Part shown: piece by piece, positions 1 to 9,486 of the stretch
Numbering within the stretch: position 1 is the first letter of the stretch
Layout of the letters: each line of letters begins with the position of its first letter
Origin: an uncultured Acidobacteriia bacterium
GTDB lineage: Bacteria > Acidobacteriota > Terriglobia > Bryobacterales > Bryobacteraceae
Assembly: GCA_903900705.1 (NCBI GenBank)
Contig: CAIUOG010000169.1
Location: 1 to 34,224 of the forward strand
Length of the DNA stretch: 34,224 nucleotides
Direction of reading: 5' to 3'
Made by a program: the position numbers and the translations under genes
The notes under the pieces: model-generated
Told to the model about the DNA's origin: nothing
The model's input: the letters and a program-made list of their open reading frames with translations, nothing else
Databases searched by the model: none

Positions 1-1
1 C

Positions 2-463
2 AGTTGCGGTGACGTCACGGCCATGGAGGCTCTGCTCGATTGCGGAGCGGACATCGAAGCGCCCGGCGCGGTCTTCACGGGCGGAACGGCTATGTCTGAC
101 GCCGTGATTTTCGCTCAATGGGACGCAGCCCGCCTGCTGCATAGGCGCGGAGCACGCACTACGTTTTCACAGGCAGCCGGACTTGGTTTACTGGACCGCG
201 TTGCCGCGTTCTACGAGGAGACGGCAGCGCCTTCAACACCACATCCTTCAACACCACCTCCTTCAACACCACCTCCTTCAAAAGAAGCCGCGACCATGGC
301 GCTCTGGCACGCCTGCAGGGGAGGGCAACTGGAAACGGTTCAGTTCCTGATCGGGAAAGGGGCGGACCGGAACTGGGTTGGCTGGGATAACCTGACGCCT
401 CTGGATGGCGCCGTGCAAAGCGGGAATTCCGCACTGGTGGAATGGCTGCGGGGGTTGTCGTAA
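2..463 (+). CDS. Ankyrin-repeat protein, 5'-truncated by window edge
   Basis: The frame is open from base 2, so the gene begins before the window and the ATG at 23 is internal. The visible 153 residues hold about four to five ankyrin-like repeats. The clearest are an N-terminal one ending in LLDCGADIEAPG, a second ending in RLLHRRGARTT, and a late one around LWHACRGGQLETVQFLIGKGAD followed by NLTPLDGAVQSGN. Ankyrin repeats mediate protein-protein contacts; no enzymatic domain is visible in this part. A Pro/Ser/Thr linker encoded by 15-bp tandem repeats interrupts the array at about 230-280. The stop lies 17 nt before the sialidase start, so the two may be co-transcribed. The partner and role are unknown. 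Confidence 0.8.
   Translation, partial: SCGDVTAMEALLDCGADIEAPGAVFTGGTAMSDAVIFAQWDAARLLHRRGARTTFSQAAGLGLLDRVAAFYEETAAPSTPHPSTPPPSTPPPSKEAATMALWHACRGGQLETVQFLIGKGADRNWVGWDNLTPLDGAVQSGNSALVEWLRGLS
230..280 (+). repeat. 15-bp in-frame tandem repeat encoding Pro/Ser/Thr linker
   Basis: Units starting with CCTTCAACACCAC occur at 230-244, 245-259 and 260-274, and a partial unit starts at 275. The period of 15 keeps the reading frame and encodes PSTP(H/P) repeats inside the ankyrin protein. Such short perfect repeats are prone to copy-number change by slippage. Confidence 0.85.
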
Positions 464-480
464 ATGCGGGGACACAAGGC

Positions 481-1593
481 ATGATTTCCCGGCCGGGGCG
501 GCGTTCTGTCCTGAGTCTGGCGCTCACACCCTGGCTGCTCGCATCGAAGCGTGTGCCGTTCGGGCAGACGGACCTGTTTCGCCAGGGCGATGCGGGCGTT
601 CACACGTATCGCATCCCGGCGCTGATCGAAGCCCGCCGCGGAACACTGATTGCGGTGGCCGATGCGCGTCATGATGGCGGCGGGGATCTGCCTGCGCGCA
701 TTTCCCTGGTGATGCGCCGCAGCCAGGATCGCGGACGCACATGGTCTGCCATGCGGACTCTCCGCGCGGTGGACGCCGGTGGAGTGGGTGACGCTTCGCT
801 TCTGCTGGACCACAATACCGGCCGCATCTGGTGCTTCCACGCCTATGGACCTCCCGGTATCGGGTTTAATACCGCGAAGCCCGGCGCCATCTCAGGGCCG
901 GATACGCTGCAGGTGCACGCCATCCACAGCGATGACGAGGGTGCGACCTGGTCGGCTCCGCTCGACCTGACGCCGCAGTTGAAAGACCCGGCCTGGGCGG
1001 CGATATTTGCCACTTCCGGAACCCATTTTCAGACCTCGCGGGGCCGCTATGTTGTCCCGCTGGTGGTTCGCGATGCGAGCCGTGCGGTGGCCGCCCGCAA
1101 TGCCTGCAGCGATGATGCCGGAAAAACGTGGAAAGTGGGGCCTGTGATCTGTCCGGAATCGGATGAAAGCAAGGCCCTGGAGATTGCCGGGGGCGTGATT
1201 ATCCAGAATATGAGGGGTAACGGGCAGACCAGAATCCTTGCGCGTTCCTCTGATGGAGGGGTCACTTTTGGTAAGCCGGAAAGACCGGTGGAACTGGTGG
1301 ATCCGGGGTGTAATGCGGGGTTTGCGCGATACCGGCATGGTGGGAAAGACCTGCTTCTTTCGACCAACGCCGCGGCAACGAAACGCCGGAATCTGACGCT
1401 GAAGCTCAGTACGGATGGGCGCGCGTGGTCGAAAGGCCACGTCATTCATGAGGGGCCAGCGGCTTATTCGACGGTTCTTCCGCTGCGCGATGGCTCGATC
1501 GCGATGTTGTATGAGTGTGGCGAGACGCAGTCCACCGAAAGGATTACGTTTGCCCGCTTCGAGCTGAATGGAACGGAGGAACGCCCGCGGTGA
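481..1593 (+). CDS. Exo-alpha-sialidase (GH33-like, BNR/Asp-box protein)
   Basis: This 370-residue protein has the marks of a bacterial sialidase (neuraminidase), which releases terminal sialic acids from glycans. A YRIP motif (Arg44) supplies the first residue of the usual arginine triad, followed by ADAR. Asp-box motifs appear as SQDRGRTW, SDDEGATW, SDDAGKTW and SSDGGVTF, about 45-60 residues apart, as expected for a six-bladed propeller. A late LYECGE lies near the expected C-terminal catalytic region. The start at 481 is preferred over the in-frame ATG at 442 because 442 lies inside the upstream gene. The 481 start has a purine-rich GGGGA 8 nt upstream and gives an N-terminus resembling a short export signal (RRSVLSLALTPWLLA). 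No other sialic-acid genes are nearby, so the substrate is inferred from the family only. Confidence 0.82.
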   Translation: MISRPGRRSVLSLALTPWLLASKRVPFGQTDLFRQGDAGVHTYRIPALIEARRGTLIAVADARHDGGGDLPARISLVMRRSQDRGRTWSAMRTLRAVDAGGVGDASLLLDHNTGRIWCFHAYGPPGIGFNTAKPGAISGPDTLQVHAIHSDDEGATWSAPLDLTPQLKDPAWAAIFATSGTHFQTSRGRYVVPLVVRDASRAVAARNACSDDAGKTWKVGPVICPESDESKALEIAGGVIIQNMRGNGQTRILARSSDGGVTFGKPERPVELVDPGCNAGFARYRHGGKDLLLSTNAAATKRRNLTLKLSTDGRAWSKGHVIHEGPAAYSTVLPLRDGSIAMLYECGETQSTERITFARFELNGTEERPR

Positions 1594-1621
1594 GACGCCG
1601 CCCGTGAAGAGCGGCGTCTCA
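1591..1621. terminator. Strong stem-loop between convergent genes
   Basis: TGAGACGCCGC (1591-1601) pairs perfectly with GCGGCGTCTCA (1611-1621) around a 9-nt loop. The sialidase stop codon is inside the left arm. The hairpin sits between the convergent sialidase and gpmI ends and could stop transcription from both sides. No T-run follows on either strand, so it is not a textbook intrinsic terminator. Confidence 0.65.
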
Positions 1622-1632
1622 TGCCGGGAAGG

Positions 1633-3170
1633 TTAGCTGAGGCGGAGATCGCGGCCCGTCATATCTTTGGGCTGCGACTCGCCGAGGACGCCGAGGATGG
1701 TGGGGGCGATGTCCTGCAGTGAACCGCCTTGGCGGAGTTGTGCGTTCGAATCGTCCACCAGGATAAACGGCACCGGGTTGGTGGTGTGGTAGGTGTGCGG
1801 CTGGCCGGTGATCGGGTCGATCATGGTTTCGGCGTTGCCGTGGTCCGCCGTGATGATCCAGCGGCCGTTCTTTTCTTTGAGGCGCTGCCAGATACGGCCA
1901 AGGCATTCGTCGATCTTCTCGACGGCAGCGATGGTCGGAACGAGCATGCCGGAGTGGCCCACCATGTCCGCGTTGGCGAAGTTCATGACGATGACGTCGA
2001 AGTCTTTGCGACCCATCGCATCGAGCACGATTTCAGTGACGCCGTCGGCACTCATTTCGGGCTTGAGGTCGTAGGTGGCCACTTTGGGTGACTGCACCAT
2101 TTCACGCTCTTCGCCGGTGAACGGTTTTTCGATGCCGCCGTTGAAGAAGTAGGTCACGTGGGCATACTTCTCGGTTTCGGCGACGCGCAGGTTCTTCCAG
2201 TTCAGTTCCTGACAGACGTAGCCCATGATGTTGTTCAGGGGCTCGCGGGTGAGGACGGACGGAACACCCAGGCTCTTGTCGTACTGGGTCATGGTGAGGA
2301 ACTTCAGGTTCTTCGGTACCTTGCCGCGGGCGGGTTGTTCGAGCGTCGCACTGGTAAGCGCTTCGGTCATTTCGCGGCCACGGTCTGCGCGGTAATTGAA
2401 GAAGAAGCAGGCGTCATCCTCCCGGATGAGGCCAATCGGCTCATTCCTGCCGTCGACAATGGTGACGGGCAGAACAAACTCGTCGGTGACGCCGTTTTCG
2501 TACGAACGCTTCATCACTTCGACGGGGTCGGTGGACTTTTCGCCGGTGCCGAGAACCATGGCGTCGAAGGCTTTTTCCACGCGTTCCCAGCGCTTGTCGC
2601 GATCCATGGCGTAATAGCGACCGGAGACGGTGGCGACTTTGCCGACGCCCAGTTCGCGCATCCGTTTGAGGAGTTCGCGCATGCGGTCGATGCCGCTATC
2701 CGGCGGGGTGTCGCGGCCATCCATAAAGGCGTGGACGAAGACTTCCTCCACCTGTTCGCGTTTCGCCATTTCAAGCGCCGCGTAGAGATGTTCCTGCAGC
2801 GAGTGCACGCCGCCATCGCTCACCAGGCCCATGATGTGGAGACGGTGGCCTTTGCGGGCATGGTGCATGAGATCGAGCAGCAGCGGGTTCTGGTAGAACT
2901 CGCCGTTGGCGATCATCATATCGATACGGGTGACGTCCATCTGCACGACGCGTCCGGCGCCGATGTTCAGGTGGCCGACTTCGGAGTTGCCCATCTGACC
3001 GTCGGGCAGACCGACGGCGAGGCCGGAGGTTTTGACGACGGTGTTCGTGAAGTCGCGCAGCAGCATGTCATAAGTGGGCTTGCGCGCCATCGCAATGGCA
3101 TTACCCGGGACGACCGGGGAGTAGCCCCAGCCGTCCAGGATGGTGAGAATGAGCGGTTTATTCCGTGACA

Positions 3171-3171
<1 letters not shown>
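1633..3171 (-). CDS. gpmI: 2,3-bisphosphoglycerate-independent phosphoglycerate mutase
   Basis: The 512-residue protein matches the usual length of the cofactor-independent mutase (EC 5.4.2.12), which interconverts 3- and 2-phosphoglycerate in the cytoplasm. Hallmarks of the alkaline-phosphatase superfamily fold are visible. DGWG (Asp13) is an N-terminal metal ligand. [10 protein letters not shown] carries the phospho-acceptor Ser63. Also present are [17 protein letters not shown] and, near the C-terminus, ITADHGNAE with metal ligands. Its ATG overlaps the enolase stop codon by one base (TAATG), so the two consecutive glycolytic enzymes are probably translationally coupled. The product of GpmI is the substrate of enolase. 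Nothing is missing or truncated. Confidence 0.97.
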
Positions 3172-4499
<1,328 letters not shown>

Positions 4500-4535
4500 T
4501 CAGGGCCGGGGCGTGGTGGGGGAATTTCCGGTTAG

Positions 4536-4567
4536 AACGATTGAGTACCCACCAAATCGTTATTGTA
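4536..4567 (-). promoter_or_regulatory. Candidate eno promoter (-10) with overlapping dyad
   Basis: The minus strand carries TACAAT (4567-4562), five of six matches to TATAAT, about 100 nt before eno. AACGATT (4536-4542) and AATCGTT (4555-4561) form a perfect 7-bp dyad with a 12-nt spacer just downstream of the hexamer, where a repressor could block initiation. No convincing -35 was found. The assignment is by position and symmetry only. Confidence 0.4.
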
Positions 4568-4613
4568 AGGGACGGCTGCTGACTGGCGTGCCGACCCGAA
4601 CATTACCCCAAGC

Positions 4614-4627
4614 TAAACTAAAATTCA
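4614..4627 (+). promoter_or_regulatory. Candidate -10 for leaderless malQ
   Basis: TAAACT (4614-4619) and the overlapping TAAAAT (4619-4624) sit 8 and 3 nt before the GTG start of malQ. No Shine-Dalgarno sequence is visible. This fits transcription starting at or next to the start codon. Confidence 0.35.
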
Positions 4628-6709
4628 GTGCCTCTCGACGACGCGATCCGAGCCGCCGCGGAGCGAAACGGAGTTCAACAGGAATTTTGGGACATCTTCG
4701 GTCAGCCGCACATTACCACGGCTGCGACGAACCACGCGATCCTGACCGCTCTGGGTCTGGACTGTTCCACCGAAGAAACCCTGGAAACTGCCCTCGCTGA
4801 ACGCGAAAAGACAGAAAAAGACCGGCTGCTGCCGCCGGTCCTGGTGGTGTGTCAGGCGGATGCCATGCCGATTCCTGTTGGAGGCGGTGTGGCCGAAATT
4901 GCGCTCGAAATCCAGCTGGAATCCGGCGAAAACCGGCGGTATGAATTGCCGGTGCTGGAGGGCAAGGCGGAAATTCCGGGAAAACTCCCCCTTGGTTACC
5001 ACGAAGTTCGTTCCGGCGCTCACACGATGCGCCTGATTGTTGCTCCCGATTCCGCGAAACGCGCCGGCGACCGGAAGCGCGCGGGGCTTGGCGTCACGCT
5101 CTACGGTGTCCGCTCTTCCCGCAACTGGGGCGTTGGCGATTTCCGCGATCTGATTGACCTGATCCACTGGGCCGTGCCGGCGCTGCAGGCGGATTTCATC
5201 GCCCTGAACCCGCTGCACGCTCTTCATAATCGGACTCCGTATAACACCAGTCCGTACCTGCCCAACAGCATTTTCTATCGGAATTTTCTCTATCTCGATG
5301 TGGAAGCGGTGCCGGGTTATGAGCGAATTCGGGCCGCGTTCGAGACACCGGAAACGCTGGCGGAACTCGCGCGCCTGCGGGCGGCCGAGGTGGTGGAATA
5401 CGAAGCGGTGGCGGCCCTGAAGCGTCGGGCGCTTGCGCTCATTTTCAACTCCGTGCCGCCCAATGCCGCCTGCCGCAACTGGATTGCGGCGGAAGGCGAC
5501 CTGCTTCGCCTTTACGCGACTTACTGCGCGCTTGACGAACACCTCCACGCCGTCGACCCGAACCTGTGGGTCTGGCCCGAATGGCCGGAGCGTTTCCGGG
5601 AGCCGTCGAGCCCCGCCGTTGCCGCGTTCGCGCAGAGCCATGAACGGGAAATTCTGTTCCACGGCTGGCTCCAGTGGCAGATTGACCGCCAGCTGGCTGA
5701 CGTCCAGAAGCGCGCCCGCGCCGCCGGCATGTCGATTGGGCTGTATCACGATCTCGCCCTTGCCACCGACCGCTGCGGGTCTGACCTGTGGGCTCATCGC
5801 GCTTTCTTTATAAACGGTGCGCGCGTTGGTTCCCCGCCGGATGGATTTTCTCCATCCGGGCAGGACTGGTCCTTCCCGCCGCCCAATCAGCAGAAACATC
5901 TGGAAGACGGTTACAGGCTTTATCGTGAATCGATCCGCAAGTCGATGCGCCACGGCGGAGCGCTCCGCATCGACCATGTGATGCGGCTTTTCCGCCTGTA
6001 CTGGATTCCGGAGCGCCACACGGCCGCCCAGGGCGCATATGTCCGTGACCGAGCCGCTGACCTGGTGCGTATCCTCGCTCTGGAAAGCGTTCGCAATGAC
6101 GCCATCATTATCGGGGAAGACCTTGGCACCGTGGAGGAAGAGGTGCGGGAAACGCTGGCGCGCTTCGGCATTCTTAGTTACCGGCTGCTGATCTTTGAGC
6201 AGAACGCCGAGGGTTTCAAGCCGCCTTACGACTATCCTCCGCAGGCGCTGGTCTCCACGACCACGCATGACCTGCCGACGATTGCGGGCTTCTGGACCGG
6301 CGAAGACATCGCCGCGCGCCTGCGGGCCGGCACCATCGACGCTGCTTCTTTCGAACTCCAGAAGAATGACCGGATCCGTGATAAACAGCGCCTGCTCAAT
6401 GCGCTGTTCGCCATGGACCTGCTGCCGCCGGATTTTGAAAAGGATGCGGCTTTAATTCCCGCGTTGAAGCAGGAACTGCAGTACGCGGTGCTCGGTTTCC
6501 TCGCGAGCACGCCCTCCGCGCTCTGGCTGGTGAATCAAGAGGATATGACGGGCGAAACGCTCCAGCAGAACCTGCCCGGCACCACGGCGGAGTACCCGAA
6601 CTGGAGCCGGAAAATGCGCTGGTCCCTGGAGGACCTTGCCGACAATCCGGAAGCACTGACGTGTGCGCGGATGGTTCGCACGTGGGTGGAAACCAGCAAC
6701 CGGGGGTGA
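4628..6709 (+). CDS. malQ: 4-alpha-glucanotransferase (amylomaltase, GH77)
   Basis: The 693-residue protein has the length and motifs of MalQ (EC 2.4.1.25), which transfers alpha-1,4-glucan segments in maltodextrin and glycogen metabolism. It has an N-terminal extension of about 150 residues. The catalytic domain then starts at GVTLYGVRSSRNWGVGDF and continues with NPLHALHNRTPYNTSPY. The nucleophile is Asp449 in LRIDHVM, the acid/base is Glu497 in IIGEDLG, and the third acid is Asp548 in TTTHDLP. The start is GTG at 4628, because an in-frame stop at 4619-4621 excludes longer forms and no earlier start exists. It is divergent from eno-gpmI, which together suggests a carbohydrate-use neighbourhood. 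Confidence 0.95.
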   Translation: MPLDDAIRAAAERNGVQQEFWDIFGQPHITTAATNHAILTALGLDCSTEETLETALAEREKTEKDRLLPPVLVVCQADAMPIPVGGGVAEIALEIQLESGENRRYELPVLEGKAEIPGKLPLGYHEVRSGAHTMRLIVAPDSAKRAGDRKRAGLGVTLYGVRSSRNWGVGDFRDLIDLIHWAVPALQADFIALNPLHALHNRTPYNTSPYLPNSIFYRNFLYLDVEAVPGYERIRAAFETPETLAELARLRAAEVVEYEAVAALKRRALALIFNSVPPNAACRNWIAAEGDLLRLYATYCALDEHLHAVDPNLWVWPEWPERFREPSSPAVAAFAQSHEREILFHGWLQWQIDRQLADVQKRARAAGMSIGLYHDLALATDRCGSDLWAHRAFFINGARVGSPPDGFSPSGQDWSFPPPNQQKHLEDGYRLYRESIRKSMRHGGALRIDHVMRLFRLYWIPERHTAAQGAYVRDRAADLVRILALESVRNDAIIIGEDLGTVEEEVRETLARFGILSYRLLIFEQNAEGFKPPYDYPPQALVSTTTHDLPTIAGFWTGEDIAARLRAGTIDAASFELQKNDRIRDKQRLLNALFAMDLLPPDFEKDAALIPALKQELQYAVLGFLASTPSALWLVNQEDMTGETLQQNLPGTTAEYPNWSRKMRWSLEDLADNPEALTCARMVRTWVETSNRG

Positions 6710-6739
6710 AGCGGGCAACGAATCTGCTCCAATAGCAGC

Positions 6740-7063
6740 ATGCCCGAACTTCTCAACAAAATGCTGGACCGCATCGGCGCTGCCGCCAGTGCGAAATCGG
6801 TTTACGGAGAGCCTGTCACCGCTCACGGGCGCACCATTATTCCGGTGGCCCGCGTCGGGTATGGATTCGGAGGTGGCGTGGGTGATGGTGACGCCCAGGG
6901 TGGTGGTGGCGGAGGTCTGTCCACACCCGTCGGTGTCTACGAAATCACGACCGAAGGAACTCGATTCCTCCCGCTGCACCAAACGCAAAGGATTATGGGT
7001 GCGATGCTCGTCGGCTTTTGCGCCGGGTTGTTGCTGGGTCGCAGGGGGCGAAGAGATCTTTAA
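6740..7063 (+). CDS. GerW/YtfJ-family protein with C-terminal membrane segment
   Basis: This 107-residue protein resembles the GerW (YtfJ) family, first known from Bacillus spores. It has KSVYGEPV at 19-26, TIIPVARVGYGFGGG at about 32-46, a polyglycine stretch at 54-59 and a STPVGVYEI strand. Residues 85-100 (IMGAMLVGFCAGLLLG) form one membrane segment, followed by a basic tail. GerW homologues occur in many non-sporulating bacteria, where the role is not established. It ends with a 4-nt convergent overlap with the next gene on the minus strand. No Shine-Dalgarno is evident. Family assignment is fairly secure; function is open. Confidence 0.72.
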   Translation: MPELLNKMLDRIGAAASAKSVYGEPVTAHGRTIIPVARVGYGFGGGVGDGDAQGGGGGGLSTPVGVYEITTEGTRFLPLHQTQRIMGAMLVGFCAGLLLGRRGRRDL

Positions 7064-8223
7064 TACCGCGCCAGTTCAGCCACCAGCGCCGCCAGACCCT
7101 TCTTTGAATAAATATCGGTCAGCCGCTGTTCCTCGGGAGACGGCGTCAGCACCCTCAATAATGGCGAAGAACTCAGTTCTTCCCGCGACGGCACCCAGAC
7201 CTTGCCGTCGGAAAACTCGACCTGGCTCACAAAGCCCGTCATGGCGGCGATCTCCACCGGCTTTCCGGTACGGGAAAACTTCAGCGCGGTGTCGGGCTGC
7301 AGGCGGCTCTTCCGGCCTGCGGGAAGCAGCAGATTTGCCGTCGACCCCGGTACGGACCCGGCCAAAAACTCGTGGCCGTCCTTATCTTTCACCAGCCAGC
7401 CAATCTCCACATAACGCACCGGCCTGCCCGACTGATTCATCACCTCAATCTGCGGCGCGCGCGCTTCGTTTCCGGAGATCTCCGCAAACCCTTCAAGCGG
7501 CTGCACCGGGGCCTTCGGCATCTTCAGAAACGCGAACTGCGCGATATGCTCGCCCACCGGCAGGGGTGCGCCGGTGGCCCGTCCGGCCTTGCTCATCGCC
7601 ACGTCGAGTTGCGGACGCTCCGCCTGGCGGGTCATGCTGAGCAGCATCTCGTCGCGGAGTCCTTTGTCGCCGCGCGCCTGCAAGACCTTCTTAAAATAAG
7701 CGCGGTCGCGCTGGGCTTCCGTCTCCCAGAAGGTCATCGCACGCTGCGAATTCAGCCGGTTCGGCCCGAAAAAGCTGAGATCGTCGAACAGCACGCCGTC
7801 GAGCTGCACGCGCACCAGCGGACCACCGGCCTGCTGGACCGGTCTGACCAGACGAACGTCGATGGGGACGGTGAATTCCTGCGCCGGAGGGACATCGATG
7901 CACGGGCGCGCCACGGAACCTTTGCCGCCCGGGGCGAATTCCTGCGCGGTGATCAACAACACGACACCACGCACCCGATGGAAACCCGCATTCCGCAGCG
8001 TGAGCGACATGTGCAAATCGAGCACCATCGCGCCGCCGCGGTTATTCACCCGCGACTCGCCCATGCTGGTGGAAACCAGCGCCAGGGGCGAATCCGCCGG
8101 CAAGTCGATTTTCACCGAACTCGCCGGGTCCAGCGCGGTTTCCTGCGCGAACGCCGGTTGACTGGCCAGGGCCAGCAGTCCCAAGCCGACAATGAGCAGT
8201 ATCTTATTCAAGGTAAACCGCAT
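7060..8223 (-). CDS. Secreted protein of unknown function in the sigma/anti-sigma operon
   Basis: I do not recognise the family of this 387-residue protein. Residues 1-26 form a signal peptide ending in AFA before Gln27. The mature part looks rich in beta structure, with repeated passages of the type found in immunoglobulin-like or DUF-type envelope proteins (LHMSLTLRNAGFHRVRGVVLLI; APQIEVMNQSGRPVRYVEIGWLV). The start overlaps the end of the anti-sigma gene by 20 nt, so it is the third gene of the operon sigma, anti-sigma, secreted protein. That position suggests a periplasmic partner or target of the sigma system. This is inference. Confidence 0.78.
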   Translation of the reverse strand: MRFTLNKILLIVGLGLLALASQPAFAQETALDPASSVKIDLPADSPLALVSTSMGESRVNNRGGAMVLDLHMSLTLRNAGFHRVRGVVLLITAQEFAPGGKGSVARPCIDVPPAQEFTVPIDVRLVRPVQQAGGPLVRVQLDGVLFDDLSFFGPNRLNSQRAMTFWETEAQRDRAYFKKVLQARGDKGLRDEMLLSMTRQAERPQLDVAMSKAGRATGAPLPVGEHIAQFAFLKMPKAPVQPLEGFAEISGNEARAPQIEVMNQSGRPVRYVEIGWLVKDKDGHEFLAGSVPGSTANLLLPAGRKSRLQPDTALKFSRTGKPVEIAAMTGFVSQVEFSDGKVWVPSREELSSSPLLRVLTPSPEEQRLTDIYSKKGLAALVAELARY

Positions 8224-8767
8224 TGAAAGTCACCGCGCCGGCCTCCACATAACTCGCGCGAATCTCGCCCTGGGTACTCACCGTCTGCCCCGCGACCGTG
8301 CCGTGATGGTTCATCAGCGTCAGGCTGTTGCCCCCGGTCCGCAGTTCGAGGCCGGACCCGGTCGATTCCAGCACCGGTTCCGCGGCTTCCTGCGCCGCGT
8401 TTCGCTGCGCCAACGGCGATGACGGCTGCGGCGCGCGCAACGCCACCCCGGCCCCCAGCAGAAACAGCAGACTCGCCAGCGCCACTGCCAGACGCGGATT
8501 CCATATCCGGTCGGGGGCCGTCCGGCGCACGCATTCCCCGGCCTCCAGCCCGAGATGGATATTGGCCGTCATCTCGTCAGAGAGCGCATCCCAGTTCAAA
8601 CCCGCCAACTGCGCTTCCGCGAGGTCTTCCCGCAGAGCCACGTATTCTGCGACCGTCTGCGTACATTCCGCGCACTGCCGCACATGCCGGTTGAGGAAAA
8701 AGCGGGACATCATATTGCAGTCACCGCCGGCCAGCAGGGCCAGTTCCGCCTCAGAAGGGTGTTTCAT
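8204..8767 (-). CDS. Membrane-anchored zinc-finger anti-sigma factor
   Basis: The gene encodes 187 residues from the ATG at 8767, which overlaps the sigma-factor stop as ATGA. A longer in-frame reading would run into the sigma gene and is rejected. The N-terminal region has the zinc-binding anti-sigma signature His28-x3-Cys32-x2-Cys35 (HVRQCAEC), preceded by LALLAGGDC. One membrane segment lies at about 92-110 (RLAVALASLLFLLGAGVAL). The C-terminal roughly 75 residues would be periplasmic. Such proteins hold their cognate ECF sigma factor inactive at the membrane until a signal arrives. Adjacent gene order strongly supports pairing with the sigma factor upstream. Confidence 0.86.
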   Translation of the reverse strand: MKHPSEAELALLAGGDCNMMSRFFLNRHVRQCAECTQTVAEYVALREDLAEAQLAGLNWDALSDEMTANIHLGLEAGECVRRTAPDRIWNPRLAVALASLLFLLGAGVALRAPQPSSPLAQRNAAQEAAEPVLESTGSGLELRTGGNSLTLMNHHGTVAGQTVSTQGEIRASYVEAGAVTFNAVYLE

Positions 8768-9354
8768 CGGTGATTCCTTTCGGCAAATTTCCTGAGCTTG
8801 ATGCGCGCGTTGGCGATGTGCGAGCGGACTGTCGCCTTGGAGCAATCGAGCCGGCGCGCCACTTCCTCCGCCGGAAGTTCTTCCACGTCCCGCAATACCA
8901 GGGCCGACCGCTCCCGGGGCGTCAGGCGATCGAGGCCCGCCGCCAGCCACTCGCTCGCCTCGGTCCGCAGCGCCGTTGCCTCGGGCGTTTCGAGATGGCT
9001 TTCCGGCGCTTCCGTGATCTCACAAAACACCACGCGCTTGTGCCGCCGCAGAAAATCGAGGGCCGTATTGGTGGCGATTCGCGACAGCCAGTGCGTCGCT
9101 TTCTCCACGTCTTTCAGCTGATCCTGGCGCTGCAGGGCTTTGATGAAGGCTTCCTGGGTGAGGTCCTGCGCGTCATGGATGTTGCCCACCAGACGGTAGA
9201 TCTGCCGGAAGATGCGCCGCATGTTATCAGCGACAAACTTCTCCTGCACCTCGCGGGAAACGCCGGAGGTGGCGGCGGGAAGTGAAGACACACGCCCGGT
9301 TTCTTCCGCGAAGTCCCGCGGCGTTTGCCCCGGTTCTGGAAAGTCTCCGGTCAT
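8764..9354 (-). CDS. ECF-type RNA polymerase sigma factor
   Basis: The 196-residue protein carries sigma-70 region 2 (FRQIYRLVGNIHDAQDLTQEAFIKAL, then WLSRIATNTALDFLRR) and region 4 (LDRLTPRERSALVLRDVEELPAEEVARRLDCSKATVRSHIANARIKLR). These are the only two regions an ECF factor needs. The start at 9354 is chosen because AGGG lies 6 nt upstream. The alternative ATG at 9423 adds 23 residues but has no properly spaced site. The stop overlaps the anti-sigma start (ATGA). The regulon cannot be read from this window. Confidence 0.92.
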   Translation of the reverse strand: MTGDFPEPGQTPRDFAEETGRVSSLPAATSGVSREVQEKFVADNMRRIFRQIYRLVGNIHDAQDLTQEAFIKALQRQDQLKDVEKATHWLSRIATNTALDFLRRHKRVVFCEITEAPESHLETPEATALRTEASEWLAAGLDRLTPRERSALVLRDVEELPAEEVARRLDCSKATVRSHIANARIKLRKFAERNHR

Positions 9355-9443
9355 AGTTTCCCTGAACCCGGCTTTGAACTCAGTAGCGAACCCAGCTTGT
9401 AACGCCAGAAGTTGCATTCCCAAACTGATTGACGCCGCTGGTT

Positions 9444-9486
9444 GCGCAGGCGTGCAGGGGAATCCTGCGCGTTATGCTCAGTATAA
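9444..9486 (+). promoter_or_regulatory. Inverted repeat and -10-like hexamer before the thiolase
   Basis: GCGCAGG (9444-9450) and CCTGCGC (9464-9470) form a perfect 7-bp inverted repeat with a 13-nt spacer. TATGCT (9473-9478) follows, and the thiolase ATG comes 8 nt later. No Shine-Dalgarno is present. The layout fits a leaderless transcript with an operator-like dyad just upstream, but no -35 with standard spacing was found. Confidence 0.32.

Noticed and set aside
4625-6268. 547-codon open frame antisense to malQ
   Set aside because: No recognisable motifs. The sense strand carries the complete GH77 catalytic triad.
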